Assembly (NCBI RefSeq): GCF_002269255.1
Contig: NZ_CP022823.1
Span: forward strand, 4,464,001-4,528,000
Length of the DNA: 64,000 nt
DNA from: Klebsiella quasivariicola
Lineage (GTDB): Bacteria; Pseudomonadota; Gammaproteobacteria; Enterobacterales; Enterobacteriaceae
Direction of reading: 5' to 3'
Of this stretch, positions 37,326 to 44,690 are shown in pieces. The notes under the pieces are model-generated. The model was not told where the DNA came from. It searched no databases and saw only the letters and a program-made list of their open reading frames with translations. The stretch's first letter is position 1, and every line of letters starts with the position of its first letter. The position numbers and the translations under genes are program-made.

Positions 37326-37369
37326 CATGGGTTACAGGCCGCCGGTTAACCGGCGGCCTGTAACCCATG
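37326..37369. repeat. Perfect 44-bp palindrome across the transposase stop codon
   Basis: Every base pairs from 37326/37369 inward to the central TTAA at 37346-37349, with no loop. The centre coincides with the transposase TAA stop (37346-37348). As RNA it would form a very stable hairpin that could end the transposase message or separate it from the bridge RNA; there is no clear T run. Confidence 0.9.
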
Positions 37370-38368
37370 GTAATCTTCTTCGCGGCTCAGTATCGCCCAT
37401 GCTATTCGCGCATTCTTGTTCGCCAGCGCCACCGTCGCGATATTCCGGTTTCGCCTTTCCGATAACGCCTTCAGCCACTGGCTGCGTCTGTCGGTTTTAT
37501 TCTGACACGCGTTCAGCACCGCACGCGCACCGTGGATTATCAGCGTCCGCAGGTAACTGTCTCCCCGTTTGCTGATAGACCCCAGCCGCGCTTTCCCGCC
37601 ACTGGAGTGCTGCCGCGGGACCAGACCCAGATACGCCGCCATCTCCCGACCACTTTTGAACTGTCTGCCATCGCCGACCGCCGCCACCAGCGCACTGGCC
37701 ACCACCGGCCCCATACCCTCTATCGCCAGCAGCCTTTTTATCCGGATATCATCCCGTGCTGACTGCTCAAGCCGCCTGTCATGGCGGGCGACCCGCTCAT
37801 CCAGCATCTGCAGCTCTTCCGCCAGTTCGCTCAGCAGGCGGATAAAGCGGTCATCCCACAGCTCTTGTTGCGACAGTATCTCCGGCAATGCCTTACGTAG
37901 CTGCCTTATTCCCACCGGCAGTACCAGACCAAACTCACCCAGCAGTCCCCGCATCTCATTACTCAGGGCTGTCCGGGCGCGGACGAGCCGGGCCCGGACG
38001 CGGTGCTCTGCCTGCAGCGTCTGCTGCCGCTCTGTCTTCATGGCCACAAAGCGCATTCCGGGACGGCTGATAGCCTCGCAGATAGCTTCCGCGTCGTTGG
38101 CGTCATTCTTCTGCCCTTTAAGATAGGACTTGACCCGCTGAGGCGGGATAATGCGTACGGTATGCCCCATACGGGTCAGCTCGCGGGCCCAGTAGTGGGC
38201 GGCGCCGCAGGCTTCAATCCCGATAAGGCAGGGAGAGAGTTGAGAGAAAAAGGCGGTCATGCGGTCCCGGCGCAGGGTTTTACGCAGGACAACATGTTCA
38301 TGGTGATCCACGGCATGTATCTGGAAGATATTTTTAGCCAGGTCGAGACCAATACGTTTAATATTCAT
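37346..38368 (-). CDS. IS110-family transposase (DEDD recombinase)
   Basis: RNA-guided-type DNA recombinase of the DEDD_Tnp_IS110/Transposase_20 families. It has 340 aa from the ATG at 38368, which has AGGAGG eight bases upstream; a GTG nine bases earlier overlaps that site. The RuvC-like DEDD residues are D9 (RIGLDLAKN), E52 (LIGIEACG) and D89/D92 (KNDANDAEA). A coiled linker lies near 110-200. The C-terminal Tnp domain (AIEGMGPVVASALVAAVGD near 215) includes RQHSSGGKARLGSISKRGD (252-270) with the likely catalytic serine S255 or S256. The frame is intact, so the element may be active. Confidence 0.93.
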   Translation of the reverse strand: MNIKRIGLDLAKNIFQIHAVDHHEHVVLRKTLRRDRMTAFFSQLSPCLIGIEACGAAHYWARELTRMGHTVRIIPPQRVKSYLKGQKNDANDAEAICEAISRPGMRFVAMKTERQQTLQAEHRVRARLVRARTALSNEMRGLLGEFGLVLPVGIRQLRKALPEILSQQELWDDRFIRLLSELAEELQMLDERVARHDRRLEQSARDDIRIKRLLAIEGMGPVVASALVAAVGDGRQFKSGREMAAYLGLVPRQHSSGGKARLGSISKRGDSYLRTLIIHGARAVLNACQNKTDRRSQWLKALSERRNRNIATVALANKNARIAWAILSREEDYHGLQAAG

Positions 38369-38432
38369 GATGGACACCTCCTCCGGGGATCTGGGGTTAA
38401 CACCTCAGTCTGGCACTTTGATGCCGTAAGGT

Positions 38433-38445
38433 GGGAGGTGTCCAT
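38433..38445. repeat. IS inverted repeat, transposase-proximal end
   Basis: GGGAGGTGTCCAT, the inverse of the repeat at 37072-37084. The tail CACAT (38446-38450) separates it from the restored REP sequence. Confidence 0.9.
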
Positions 38446-38450
38446 CACAT

Positions 38451-38505
38451 CGGGCTACCAAATCGCACAGCGCTGTAGCCCCGGTAAGCGCCAGCGCCAC
38501 CGGGG
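38451..38505. repeat. REP remainder plus an inverted second REP (BIME)
   Basis: CGGGCTACC (38451-38459) is the displaced end of the REP at 37040-37068. A second, inverted REP unit runs from GTAGCCCCGG at 38475 to ACCGGGG ending at 38505. Before the insertion the two formed a head-to-head BIME between hemL and fhuB, probably stabilising the 3' ends of both convergent transcripts. Confidence 0.7.
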
Positions 38506-38527
38506 ATGTTGAAGCCATCCAGGATCG

Positions 38528-40510
38528 TTAGCGACTCTGCTTTCTCAGCAAATAAATAAAGTACGGCGCGCCGATAAAGGTCGACAGCAGCCCCGCCGGG
38601 ATCTGGTACGGGAACATCATCATCCGTCCGCACCAGTCGGCAAAGACCAGCAGCACACCGCCGGTCAGGCCGGAGATCACCATATGCGGCAGCGTTCGCC
38701 GGAAGCCCATCATGCGCGCGATATGCGGCGCCATCAGGCCGACAAAGCTCAGCGGGCCGATGGTCAGCGTCGCCGCCGCCGTCAGACAGGCCGCCAGCAG
38801 CAGCAGAATGATCCGCGATGACGTCAGCGCCATCCCTACCGCTCGCGCCGCCTCCCCACCCAGCGGCAGAATGGTTAACCAGCGGCGGCAGAGCGGCGCC
38901 AGCGCCAGTAGCACCAGCATTACTGCGCCGCTGCGCACGACCCTCTCCGGCGTCGCGCTATAGGTCGACCCCGCGATCCACGTCAGGATCTGCGCCATAC
39001 GCGGATCGCCGCTGGCCTGCAGCATCATCAACAGCATGGTGAAAGCGGTACTGAGCGCCATCCCCGCCAGCAACATCCGGTGCGGCGAGAAACCGCCGCG
39101 CCCGGCGGCCAGCAGAATAATCAGCAACGTGGCCGCCGCGCCAAGGCTGCCGGCTGGCAGCAGCCAGCCAAAGGCGTCGCCAGGCACGAAAAACAGCATC
39201 AGCACCACGCCAAAGGCGGCGCCGGAGCTAATGCCCAGCACTTCCGGGCTGGCCATCGGGTTGCCGGTCAGGCGCTGGATAATGCAGCCAGCGACCGCCA
39301 GCATGACCCCGGCGAACAGCGCCGACAGCACCCGCGGCCAGCGCCAGGGCAGCAGTTGCTCCAGCAGATCGCCATGAGCCCACAGCCAGCCGTGAGCATC
39401 GCGGCCAAAAGCCAGCGCTACGCTCACCGCCAGCAGCAACAACACGACGCCACCGAGAGCAAACCATTGCACGTGATAACGCTCCGGCAACACTTTATCG
39501 CCGCCGTTCATCACCGGGGCGCTGATGCTGCGCAGCCGCGGCAGCAGCCACAGCAGGAGCGGCGCGCCAATCAACGCGGTGACCGAGCCGGTGGAGACTT
39601 CCCGCCACACCCGGCTCAGCCAGAGGATAATCTGATCCGAAAGCCACAGGAGCAGCGCGCCGATCAGCGCCGCCAGCAGCAGCCGCGCCAGCAGCCGACG
39701 GGCGCCAAGCATTTTCGCCAGCAGCGGCGCGAACAGGCCGATAAAGCCGATAATGCCGACCGCGTTCACCAGCAGCGCGCTGATGACGATCGCCAGCGTC
39801 AGGGCGCCAAGGCGCGCCAGAGAAAGCGCCAGCCCGAGGTTACGCGCCACCCCGTCATCGAGCCCCATCAGGGTCAGCGGACGCAGCAGCAGCAAGATGA
39901 GTATTGCCCCGCCAAGCAGCTGCGGCCACAGGCGCTGCACCACGCTCCAGTCGGTTTGCGTCAGCGTCCCGGTGCTCCACAGGAACATGCTCTGCAGTTG
40001 GTCGTGATGGAAAATCACCATCAGCTGGTTAAGCGCCCCACAGTAAAGGCTGACCACCAGGCCGGCCAGGATCAGCGTTACCGGCGACAAGCGCTTGCCC
40101 CACGAGACGCCAAATACCAGCGCGCCCACCAGACAGGCCCCGGCCAGCGCGGCGAACTGCGACGCCAGCACGCCGGGGATGGCCCACAGGGTGGTGACGG
40201 TTATCCCCAGCTGCGCGCCGGTGGCGACGCCAAGGGTGGTCGGCTCCGCCAGCGGATTACGCAGCACCTGCTGGAACAGCACGCCGACGAGTCCCAGCCC
40301 GGCGCCGACCAGCAGCGCGACAGCCAGCCTCGGCAGCAGGCTGTAATGGAACAGCATCTGGGCGATATTATCGATATCCGGCTGCCACAGCGCCTGACGC
40401 CATTGCGCGTAAGGTAAAGCGACATTGAGGTTGACGATGCTCAGCGCGAAAGCGGCAACCAGCAGCCCGGTCAGCAGGAGAATGGCTAACGGCGAGAGAC
40501 GCGCGTTCAT
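38528..40510 (-). CDS. fhuB: Ferrichrome ABC transporter permease FhuB
   Basis: Double-length inner-membrane permease for hydroxamate siderophores, two fused FecCD-type halves of about ten helices each. It has 660 aa from the ATG at 40510, equal to E. coli. Each half carries the ATPase-contact loop (VGIIGFIGLFAPLLAKMLG and LSFVGLMAPHIARMMG). The frame extends 43 codons upstream over fhuD, but those residues are not permease-like. It overlaps the fhuD stop by 4 bases and is the last gene of fhuACDB. Confidence 0.96.
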   Translation of the reverse strand: MNARLSPLAILLLTGLLVAAFALSIVNLNVALPYAQWRQALWQPDIDNIAQMLFHYSLLPRLAVALLVGAGLGLVGVLFQQVLRNPLAEPTTLGVATGAQLGITVTTLWAIPGVLASQFAALAGACLVGALVFGVSWGKRLSPVTLILAGLVVSLYCGALNQLMVIFHHDQLQSMFLWSTGTLTQTDWSVVQRLWPQLLGGAILILLLLRPLTLMGLDDGVARNLGLALSLARLGALTLAIVISALLVNAVGIIGFIGLFAPLLAKMLGARRLLARLLLAALIGALLLWLSDQIILWLSRVWREVSTGSVTALIGAPLLLWLLPRLRSISAPVMNGGDKVLPERYHVQWFALGGVVLLLLAVSVALAFGRDAHGWLWAHGDLLEQLLPWRWPRVLSALFAGVMLAVAGCIIQRLTGNPMASPEVLGISSGAAFGVVLMLFFVPGDAFGWLLPAGSLGAAATLLIILLAAGRGGFSPHRMLLAGMALSTAFTMLLMMLQASGDPRMAQILTWIAGSTYSATPERVVRSGAVMLVLLALAPLCRRWLTILPLGGEAARAVGMALTSSRIILLLLAACLTAAATLTIGPLSFVGLMAPHIARMMGFRRTLPHMVISGLTGGVLLVFADWCGRMMMFPYQIPAGLLSTFIGAPYFIYLLRKQSR

Positions 40511-41400
40511 ATCGCCGCCCTCCCCTGCGCATCGGCCAGCACGCGGGCGAAATGCATCGCCGACAGCGTCGCGCCATAGAACCACACCGCCGGAACCCGC
40601 TGGAAACGCCCCGCGCGCACGAACGGCATCGCCTGCCACAGCGGGGTCGCCAACAGCTGGGCCATCTCCCGATCGTTGCCATGATCGAAACAGATCACAT
40701 CGGCCTCGTTAAATGCCGCCAGCCGATCAATACCGACGGTGACGCTGCCCCAGAATGCCGCTTCGCCGCGCCAGGCGTTTTGAATGCCAAAGCGGTCAAG
40801 CACCTCCTGGAACAGGCAGTTCTCACCGAATACCAGCACGTGGCGCGGATCGAGCAGGGAGATCATCAGCAGAGAGCGATCGCCGCGCCCGGCAAAACGC
40901 GGGCGCAGGCTCTCCATTAGCGCGTCGAACGCCGCCAGGTGGCGCTTCGCCTGCTGTTGCTTACCCAGCAGGTCAGCCATCTCCAGCAGCGAACGCTGGG
41001 CCATCGCCAGCGGCCGTTTGCCGTCGCTGAAGGTGAAGCCGCGGCCGGGCGCAATACGCGCCAGCTTTTCCGGCGATGGGCCATAGCCTGCCGACCAGAC
41101 GATAAACGACGGTTTCATCTGCGTCAGCAGTTCAAGGTTGGGTTCGGTGCGCAGACCAACATCGATCACCGAGTCGGGCAGCGCGGGTTCGTTCACCCAC
41201 AAGCGATAGTTGGGAATATCGGCCACGCCGTAGGGCGTCACGCCGAGCGCCAGCAGCAGCTCCGCGGGCAGCCACTCCAGCGCGACGACGCGCTGCGGAT
41301 CGACGTCGGCCGCCTGCGCGCCGCGCATCTGCCACAGCAGCGGCGACAGCGCCATCGCGGTCAACAGGCGGCGTCGGGTTATCAAAGTCGGGTTCATCAT
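40507..41400 (-). CDS. fhuD: Ferrichrome-binding periplasmic protein FhuD
   Basis: Class III binding protein carrying iron-hydroxamates to FhuBC. It has 297 aa. The N-terminus has twin arginines (TRRRLLTAMALSPLLWQ), suggesting a Tat-type signal with cleavage near residue 30. VALEWLPAELLLALGVTPYG and SAGYGPSPEKLARIAPGRGF mark the N-lobe. WFYGATLSAMHFARVL lies near the end. It overlaps fhuC by one base and fhuB by four. Two adjacent ATGs (41400, 41397) are equally possible starts. Confidence 0.96.
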   Translation of the reverse strand: MMNPTLITRRRLLTAMALSPLLWQMRGAQAADVDPQRVVALEWLPAELLLALGVTPYGVADIPNYRLWVNEPALPDSVIDVGLRTEPNLELLTQMKPSFIVWSAGYGPSPEKLARIAPGRGFTFSDGKRPLAMAQRSLLEMADLLGKQQQAKRHLAAFDALMESLRPRFAGRGDRSLLMISLLDPRHVLVFGENCLFQEVLDRFGIQNAWRGEAAFWGSVTVGIDRLAAFNEADVICFDHGNDREMAQLLATPLWQAMPFVRAGRFQRVPAVWFYGATLSAMHFARVLADAQGRAAI

Positions 41401-42197
41401 TAATAGACAAAGCTTACCGGCGCCGCGCCGGCCGGGTGCGGCAGGATCCCCATCGGGATGCCGTAGATCTGCTCCAGGGTGTCGCTGCGCATCAGTTCCG
41501 CTGGCGTCCCCTGGGCGATCATTTCTCCGCCGCGCAGGGCCACCAGATGGTCGCAGTAGCGCGCCGCCATATTAATGTCATGCAGCACCGCGATCACCGT
41601 CAGGCCACGCTGCTGGCTGAGACGATGCACCAGCGCGAGGACATCGACCTGATGGGCGATATCCAGCGCCGAGGTCGGTTCATCGAGCAGCAGACAGCGG
41701 CTGTCCTGGGCTACCAGCATGGCAATCCACGCCCGCTGGCGTTCACCGCCGGAAAGACTGTCCACCAGCCGATGGGCGAGCGGCTTCAGCCCCACCAGCG
41801 CAATCGCCTCTTCCACTTTTTCGCGGTCTGCCGCGCCGAAGCGCCCCAGCGCGCCGTGCCACGGGTAGCGGCCTATCGCCACCAGCTCACGCACCGTCAT
41901 GCCTTCCGCCGGCGGCAGCTGCTGCGGCAGATAGGCTACTTTACGGGCAAAAGCTTTACTGCTCCAGCTCTCCAGCGGCTGGCCATCCAGCAGCACCTCG
42001 CCTGCGGAAGGCGGCTGATGGCGGCCGAGCATTTTCAGTAATGTGGATTTGCCGGAGCCATTATGGCCGATCAGGCCGGTGACTTTTCCAGCCGGGAAGG
42101 TGAGCGAGAGCGGATGAAGCAATGTGCGGCCAGGCACACGGAAAGTGACACGATCCAGTGCGAAGGTGGTTTCAGCGTGCGGAGTCTGTTCCTGCAT
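41400..42197 (-). CDS. fhuC: Ferrichrome ABC transporter ATP-binding protein FhuC
   Basis: ATPase that powers FhuB. It has 265 aa, equal to E. coli. Walker A GHNGSGKST (residues 44-52), a Q-loop in AYLPQQLPP, the signature LSGGERQRAWIAM near 143, Walker B CLLLDEPTSALD near 165, and the switch His in VLHDINMAA near 200. It is separated from fhuA by a short spacer that holds a strong hairpin. Confidence 0.97.
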   Translation of the reverse strand: MQEQTPHAETTFALDRVTFRVPGRTLLHPLSLTFPAGKVTGLIGHNGSGKSTLLKMLGRHQPPSAGEVLLDGQPLESWSSKAFARKVAYLPQQLPPAEGMTVRELVAIGRYPWHGALGRFGAADREKVEEAIALVGLKPLAHRLVDSLSGGERQRAWIAMLVAQDSRCLLLDEPTSALDIAHQVDVLALVHRLSQQRGLTVIAVLHDINMAARYCDHLVALRGGEMIAQGTPAELMRSDTLEQIYGIPMGILPHPAGAAPVSFVY

Positions 42198-42214
42198 AGC
42201 GGTAACCTGGTAGA

Positions 42215-42234
42215 GGGCGCGGCGAACCGCGCCC
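42215..42234 (-). other. UUCG-capped hairpin between fhuA and fhuC
   Basis: On minus, GGGCGCGG TTCG CCGCGCCC is a perfect 8-bp stem with a UUCG tetraloop, 8 bases after the fhuA stop. With no T run it is not a normal terminator. It more likely protects the fhuA mRNA 3' end or tunes read-through into fhuCDB. Confidence 0.7.
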
Positions 42235-42242
42235 GTAGGTGG

Positions 42243-44456
42243 TTAGAAACGGAAGGTTGCGGTAGCGACGACCTGGCGTCCGGCGCCCCAGTAGCAGGCG
42301 TATTCGCTATAGCAGCTGGAGACATAGTCGCGGTCAAACAGGTTGTTGACGTTGACGCCGACCGAAGACCCCGGCAGGCCGAAGCGCGCCAGATCGTATT
42401 TCACTGTCGCATCCATCAGCGCATAACCGGCCACATTGAAGGAATCGTTTTTCTTACCGGTGCTGGTGTCATTTTTGTAGTAACTGACCGTTGAACCGAT
42501 ATAACGCGCCCCGGCACCTACCGTCAGACCGCTGAGCGCGGTTTCGTGGAAGGTATAATCCCCCCACAGGGAGGCCATGTTACGCGGCACTTCCGCCGGA
42601 CGCTTGCCTTCGAAGACGGTGTCGTGAGTGTATTCGGCATCGGTATAGCTGTAAGCCGCGGTCAGGTTGATATTGGCATTAACCGCCGCTTTCGCCTCCA
42701 GCTCAAAGCCGCGGGAGCGGATTTCGCCGGTTTGTACGCTGAACAGTCCGGTAGGATCGTTAGGATCTGCCGTCAGGTTCTTATCTTTGGTCAACTGATA
42801 GACCGCCGCGGTCACCACCACCGGCATATCTTTCGGCACGTATTTCACGCCGGCTTCATACTGCTTACCGCGCGACGGATCGAACGGTTTGCCGGTGCTA
42901 TTGGAACCCGATACCGGTTCAAACGATTCGCTGTAGCTAAAGTACGGGGAGATGCCGTTATCAAAGAGATAGTTGATCCCGCCGCGCCAGCTGAACTGCT
43001 GGTCGTGATTCTCCGCCAGGCTGTTACTGGAGCGAGTTAATGTTGAGGTGGTGGCGTAATCGTAACGGCCGCCCAGGGTCATGACCCACTTATCCCACTC
43101 CATCTGATCCTGCGCGTACAGGCCCGTCTGCTCCATACGGTTAAGGACCGCGTACGGGAAAGTGACCTGAATATTCGGGTTGCCGTACTGCGGATTGGTC
43201 ATGCTAATGGCATCGGCCGTACCGTAGTCTGCGTCAACGTCGTTACGCATCCGCGAGTAGTCCACCCCGGTCAGCAGCGTATGGCTGACCGCGCCGGTGG
43301 CGAAATCAGACTGCAGTTGCGTATCAACGGTAAAGGTGTTCAGGTGCTCATCAGAACGTACGTAGGCGCGATTCATGTAGCCCGGCGCGACATAGCCGTT
43401 GCCGTATACCGAACGATACAGCGTATGCACATCGGCATAGCGCAGGTTCTGACGCACGGTAAAGGTGTCATCGAACTGATGGGAGAAGCTATAGCCCACC
43501 ATCTGCTGGCGACGCGCCATTTTGTTATCGGACTCGCCTTCGTTGAAATCGGTCGGCAGCTTGTGCGCTTTACCGTTGGCATCGTAATACGGCACCACGG
43601 TGCCTTCGCGCGGCAACCAGCCGTAGTAGCCCGCGTACGGGTCATTCTGGAAGTTGCTCAGGAAGGTGAAATCGGTTTTATCATCGGGGCGCCAGCTAAA
43701 AGATGGCGCCACCGCGTAGCGGGTCGATTTCGCCATTTGCTGCTGCGCATCCTGGCTGCGTCCCAGGCCGGTCAGGCGATAGGACCAGACGCCGGCATCG
43801 TCAATGGCGTCGCTGAAGTCAAACCCAGTCTGCCACAGATTGTCGGTGCCCATCTTGAACTGCACTTCTTTCAGCGGCTCGGTAGTCGGGCGCTTGCTGA
43901 CCATACTGACGATACCGCCCGGGTTGCTGTTGCCGTACAGCACCGAGGTTGGCCCGCGCATCACTTCCACGCGTTCCAGGAAATACGGGTCCATGGAGAC
44001 TTCAGAGTAGTTGTTACCCTGCAGCTTCATGCCATCCAGATACTGGTTGGTATTGACGGTCGACGAAGTGGTGAAGCCGCGGATGGTGACCACATCATAG
44101 GTAGTTGAACTGCCGCGGGTGGAGAAGACGCTTGGCGTATAGGAGAGCGCCTCTTTTACCGTCGTCGGCTGGCGCATCTCCATCTCCTGGCGCGTTACCA
44201 CCGAGACAGACTGCGGCGTTTTTTCGATCGGGGTATCGGTTTTGGTCGCCGTGGCAGAGCGTTTTGCCGCAATGGTCGGCGCCGGTCCCCAGGCGCTTTC
44301 CTGGGCGGTCGGGGCCGCGACGACGGTGATAGTTTCTTCTTGCTTCGGTTGTTCTGCTGCCTGTGCGTAGACAGACATGCCGCTAACCGCCGTGGCTACT
44401 ACAACTGCGACTTTACGCAGCGAGTGATTTGGCTGAGCAGTTTTTGGACGCGCCAT
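42243..44456 (-). CDS. fhuA: Ferrichrome outer membrane receptor FhuA
   Basis: TonB-dependent receptor for ferrichrome. It has 737 aa (E. coli 747). The signal peptide is about 1-33 (VYAQA), the TonB box ETITVVAAP is residues 41-49, a plug domain follows (about 60-200, RGPTSVLYGNSNPGGIVSMVSKRP), then a 22-strand barrel ending in VVATATFRF. The region matching E. coli loop 4 is short and lacks its two cysteines, so phage use is likely different. A Fur-box-like site lies upstream and fhuCDB follow. Confidence 0.95.
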   Translation of the reverse strand: MARPKTAQPNHSLRKVAVVVATAVSGMSVYAQAAEQPKQEETITVVAAPTAQESAWGPAPTIAAKRSATATKTDTPIEKTPQSVSVVTRQEMEMRQPTTVKEALSYTPSVFSTRGSSTTYDVVTIRGFTTSSTVNTNQYLDGMKLQGNNYSEVSMDPYFLERVEVMRGPTSVLYGNSNPGGIVSMVSKRPTTEPLKEVQFKMGTDNLWQTGFDFSDAIDDAGVWSYRLTGLGRSQDAQQQMAKSTRYAVAPSFSWRPDDKTDFTFLSNFQNDPYAGYYGWLPREGTVVPYYDANGKAHKLPTDFNEGESDNKMARRQQMVGYSFSHQFDDTFTVRQNLRYADVHTLYRSVYGNGYVAPGYMNRAYVRSDEHLNTFTVDTQLQSDFATGAVSHTLLTGVDYSRMRNDVDADYGTADAISMTNPQYGNPNIQVTFPYAVLNRMEQTGLYAQDQMEWDKWVMTLGGRYDYATTSTLTRSSNSLAENHDQQFSWRGGINYLFDNGISPYFSYSESFEPVSGSNSTGKPFDPSRGKQYEAGVKYVPKDMPVVVTAAVYQLTKDKNLTADPNDPTGLFSVQTGEIRSRGFELEAKAAVNANINLTAAYSYTDAEYTHDTVFEGKRPAEVPRNMASLWGDYTFHETALSGLTVGAGARYIGSTVSYYKNDTSTGKKNDSFNVAGYALMDATVKYDLARFGLPGSSVGVNVNNLFDRDYVSSCYSEYACYWGAGRQVVATATFRF

Positions 44457-44481
44457 GGGTATATCTCTGATGAAAGTGAAT

Positions 44482-44505
44482 GATAACGTAAACGAGAATT
44501 ATTAT
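44482..44505 (-). promoter_or_regulatory. Fur-box-like site upstream of fhuA
   Basis: The AT-rich segment 25-50 bases before the fhuA ATG contains GATAACGTAAACGAGAAT followed by TATTATTA. Its alternating GATAA/AATTAT units on either side of a centre resemble a Fur box. This fits iron repression of fhuACDB, known in enterobacteria. Confidence 0.55.
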
Positions 44506-44636
44506 TATGACGGGCGATATAATAGGCGAAACGTTGAAGGCAAGGCAAGCGATATGCCTGTCGGGTCGGACCAAAGGCCGAATTAATAACCAGATAGTTA
44601 TTATGGGGTTAAAGAGCGGTTAAGTTTTTTACAGGG

Positions 44637-44671
44637 ATAAAAAAACCCCTTAATACTTTCGTATTAAGGGG
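44637..44671 (-). terminator. Rho-independent terminator after mrcB
   Basis: Minus-strand stem of 11 bp (44661-44671 with 44646-44656, 4-base loop) followed by a T-rich run (44637-44645). It lies 20 bases beyond the mrcB stop. Confidence 0.9.
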
Positions 44672-44690
44672 TCTGGTCAGACGACGCGAA

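Larger units (their letters stand above)
37067..38450 (-). mobile_element. IS110-family (IS1111-type) insertion sequence, about 1384 bp
   Basis: A complete element with one transposase gene, a 13-bp perfect subterminal inverted repeat (37072-37084 and 38433-38445), five-base tails outside the repeats, a long non-coding end downstream of the transposase and a short upstream end of 82 bases. That layout, with no target duplication, fits the IS1111 group of IS110. The outer limits are uncertain by two bases because CG occurs at both junctions and probably is the exchange core. It is inserted in a REP between hemL and fhuB. I could not assign a named IS. Confidence 0.88.

Noticed and set aside
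39080..40417. 445-codon plus-strand frame opposite fhuB
   Set aside because: Low-complexity Gln/Arg/His translation antisense to a conserved permease.
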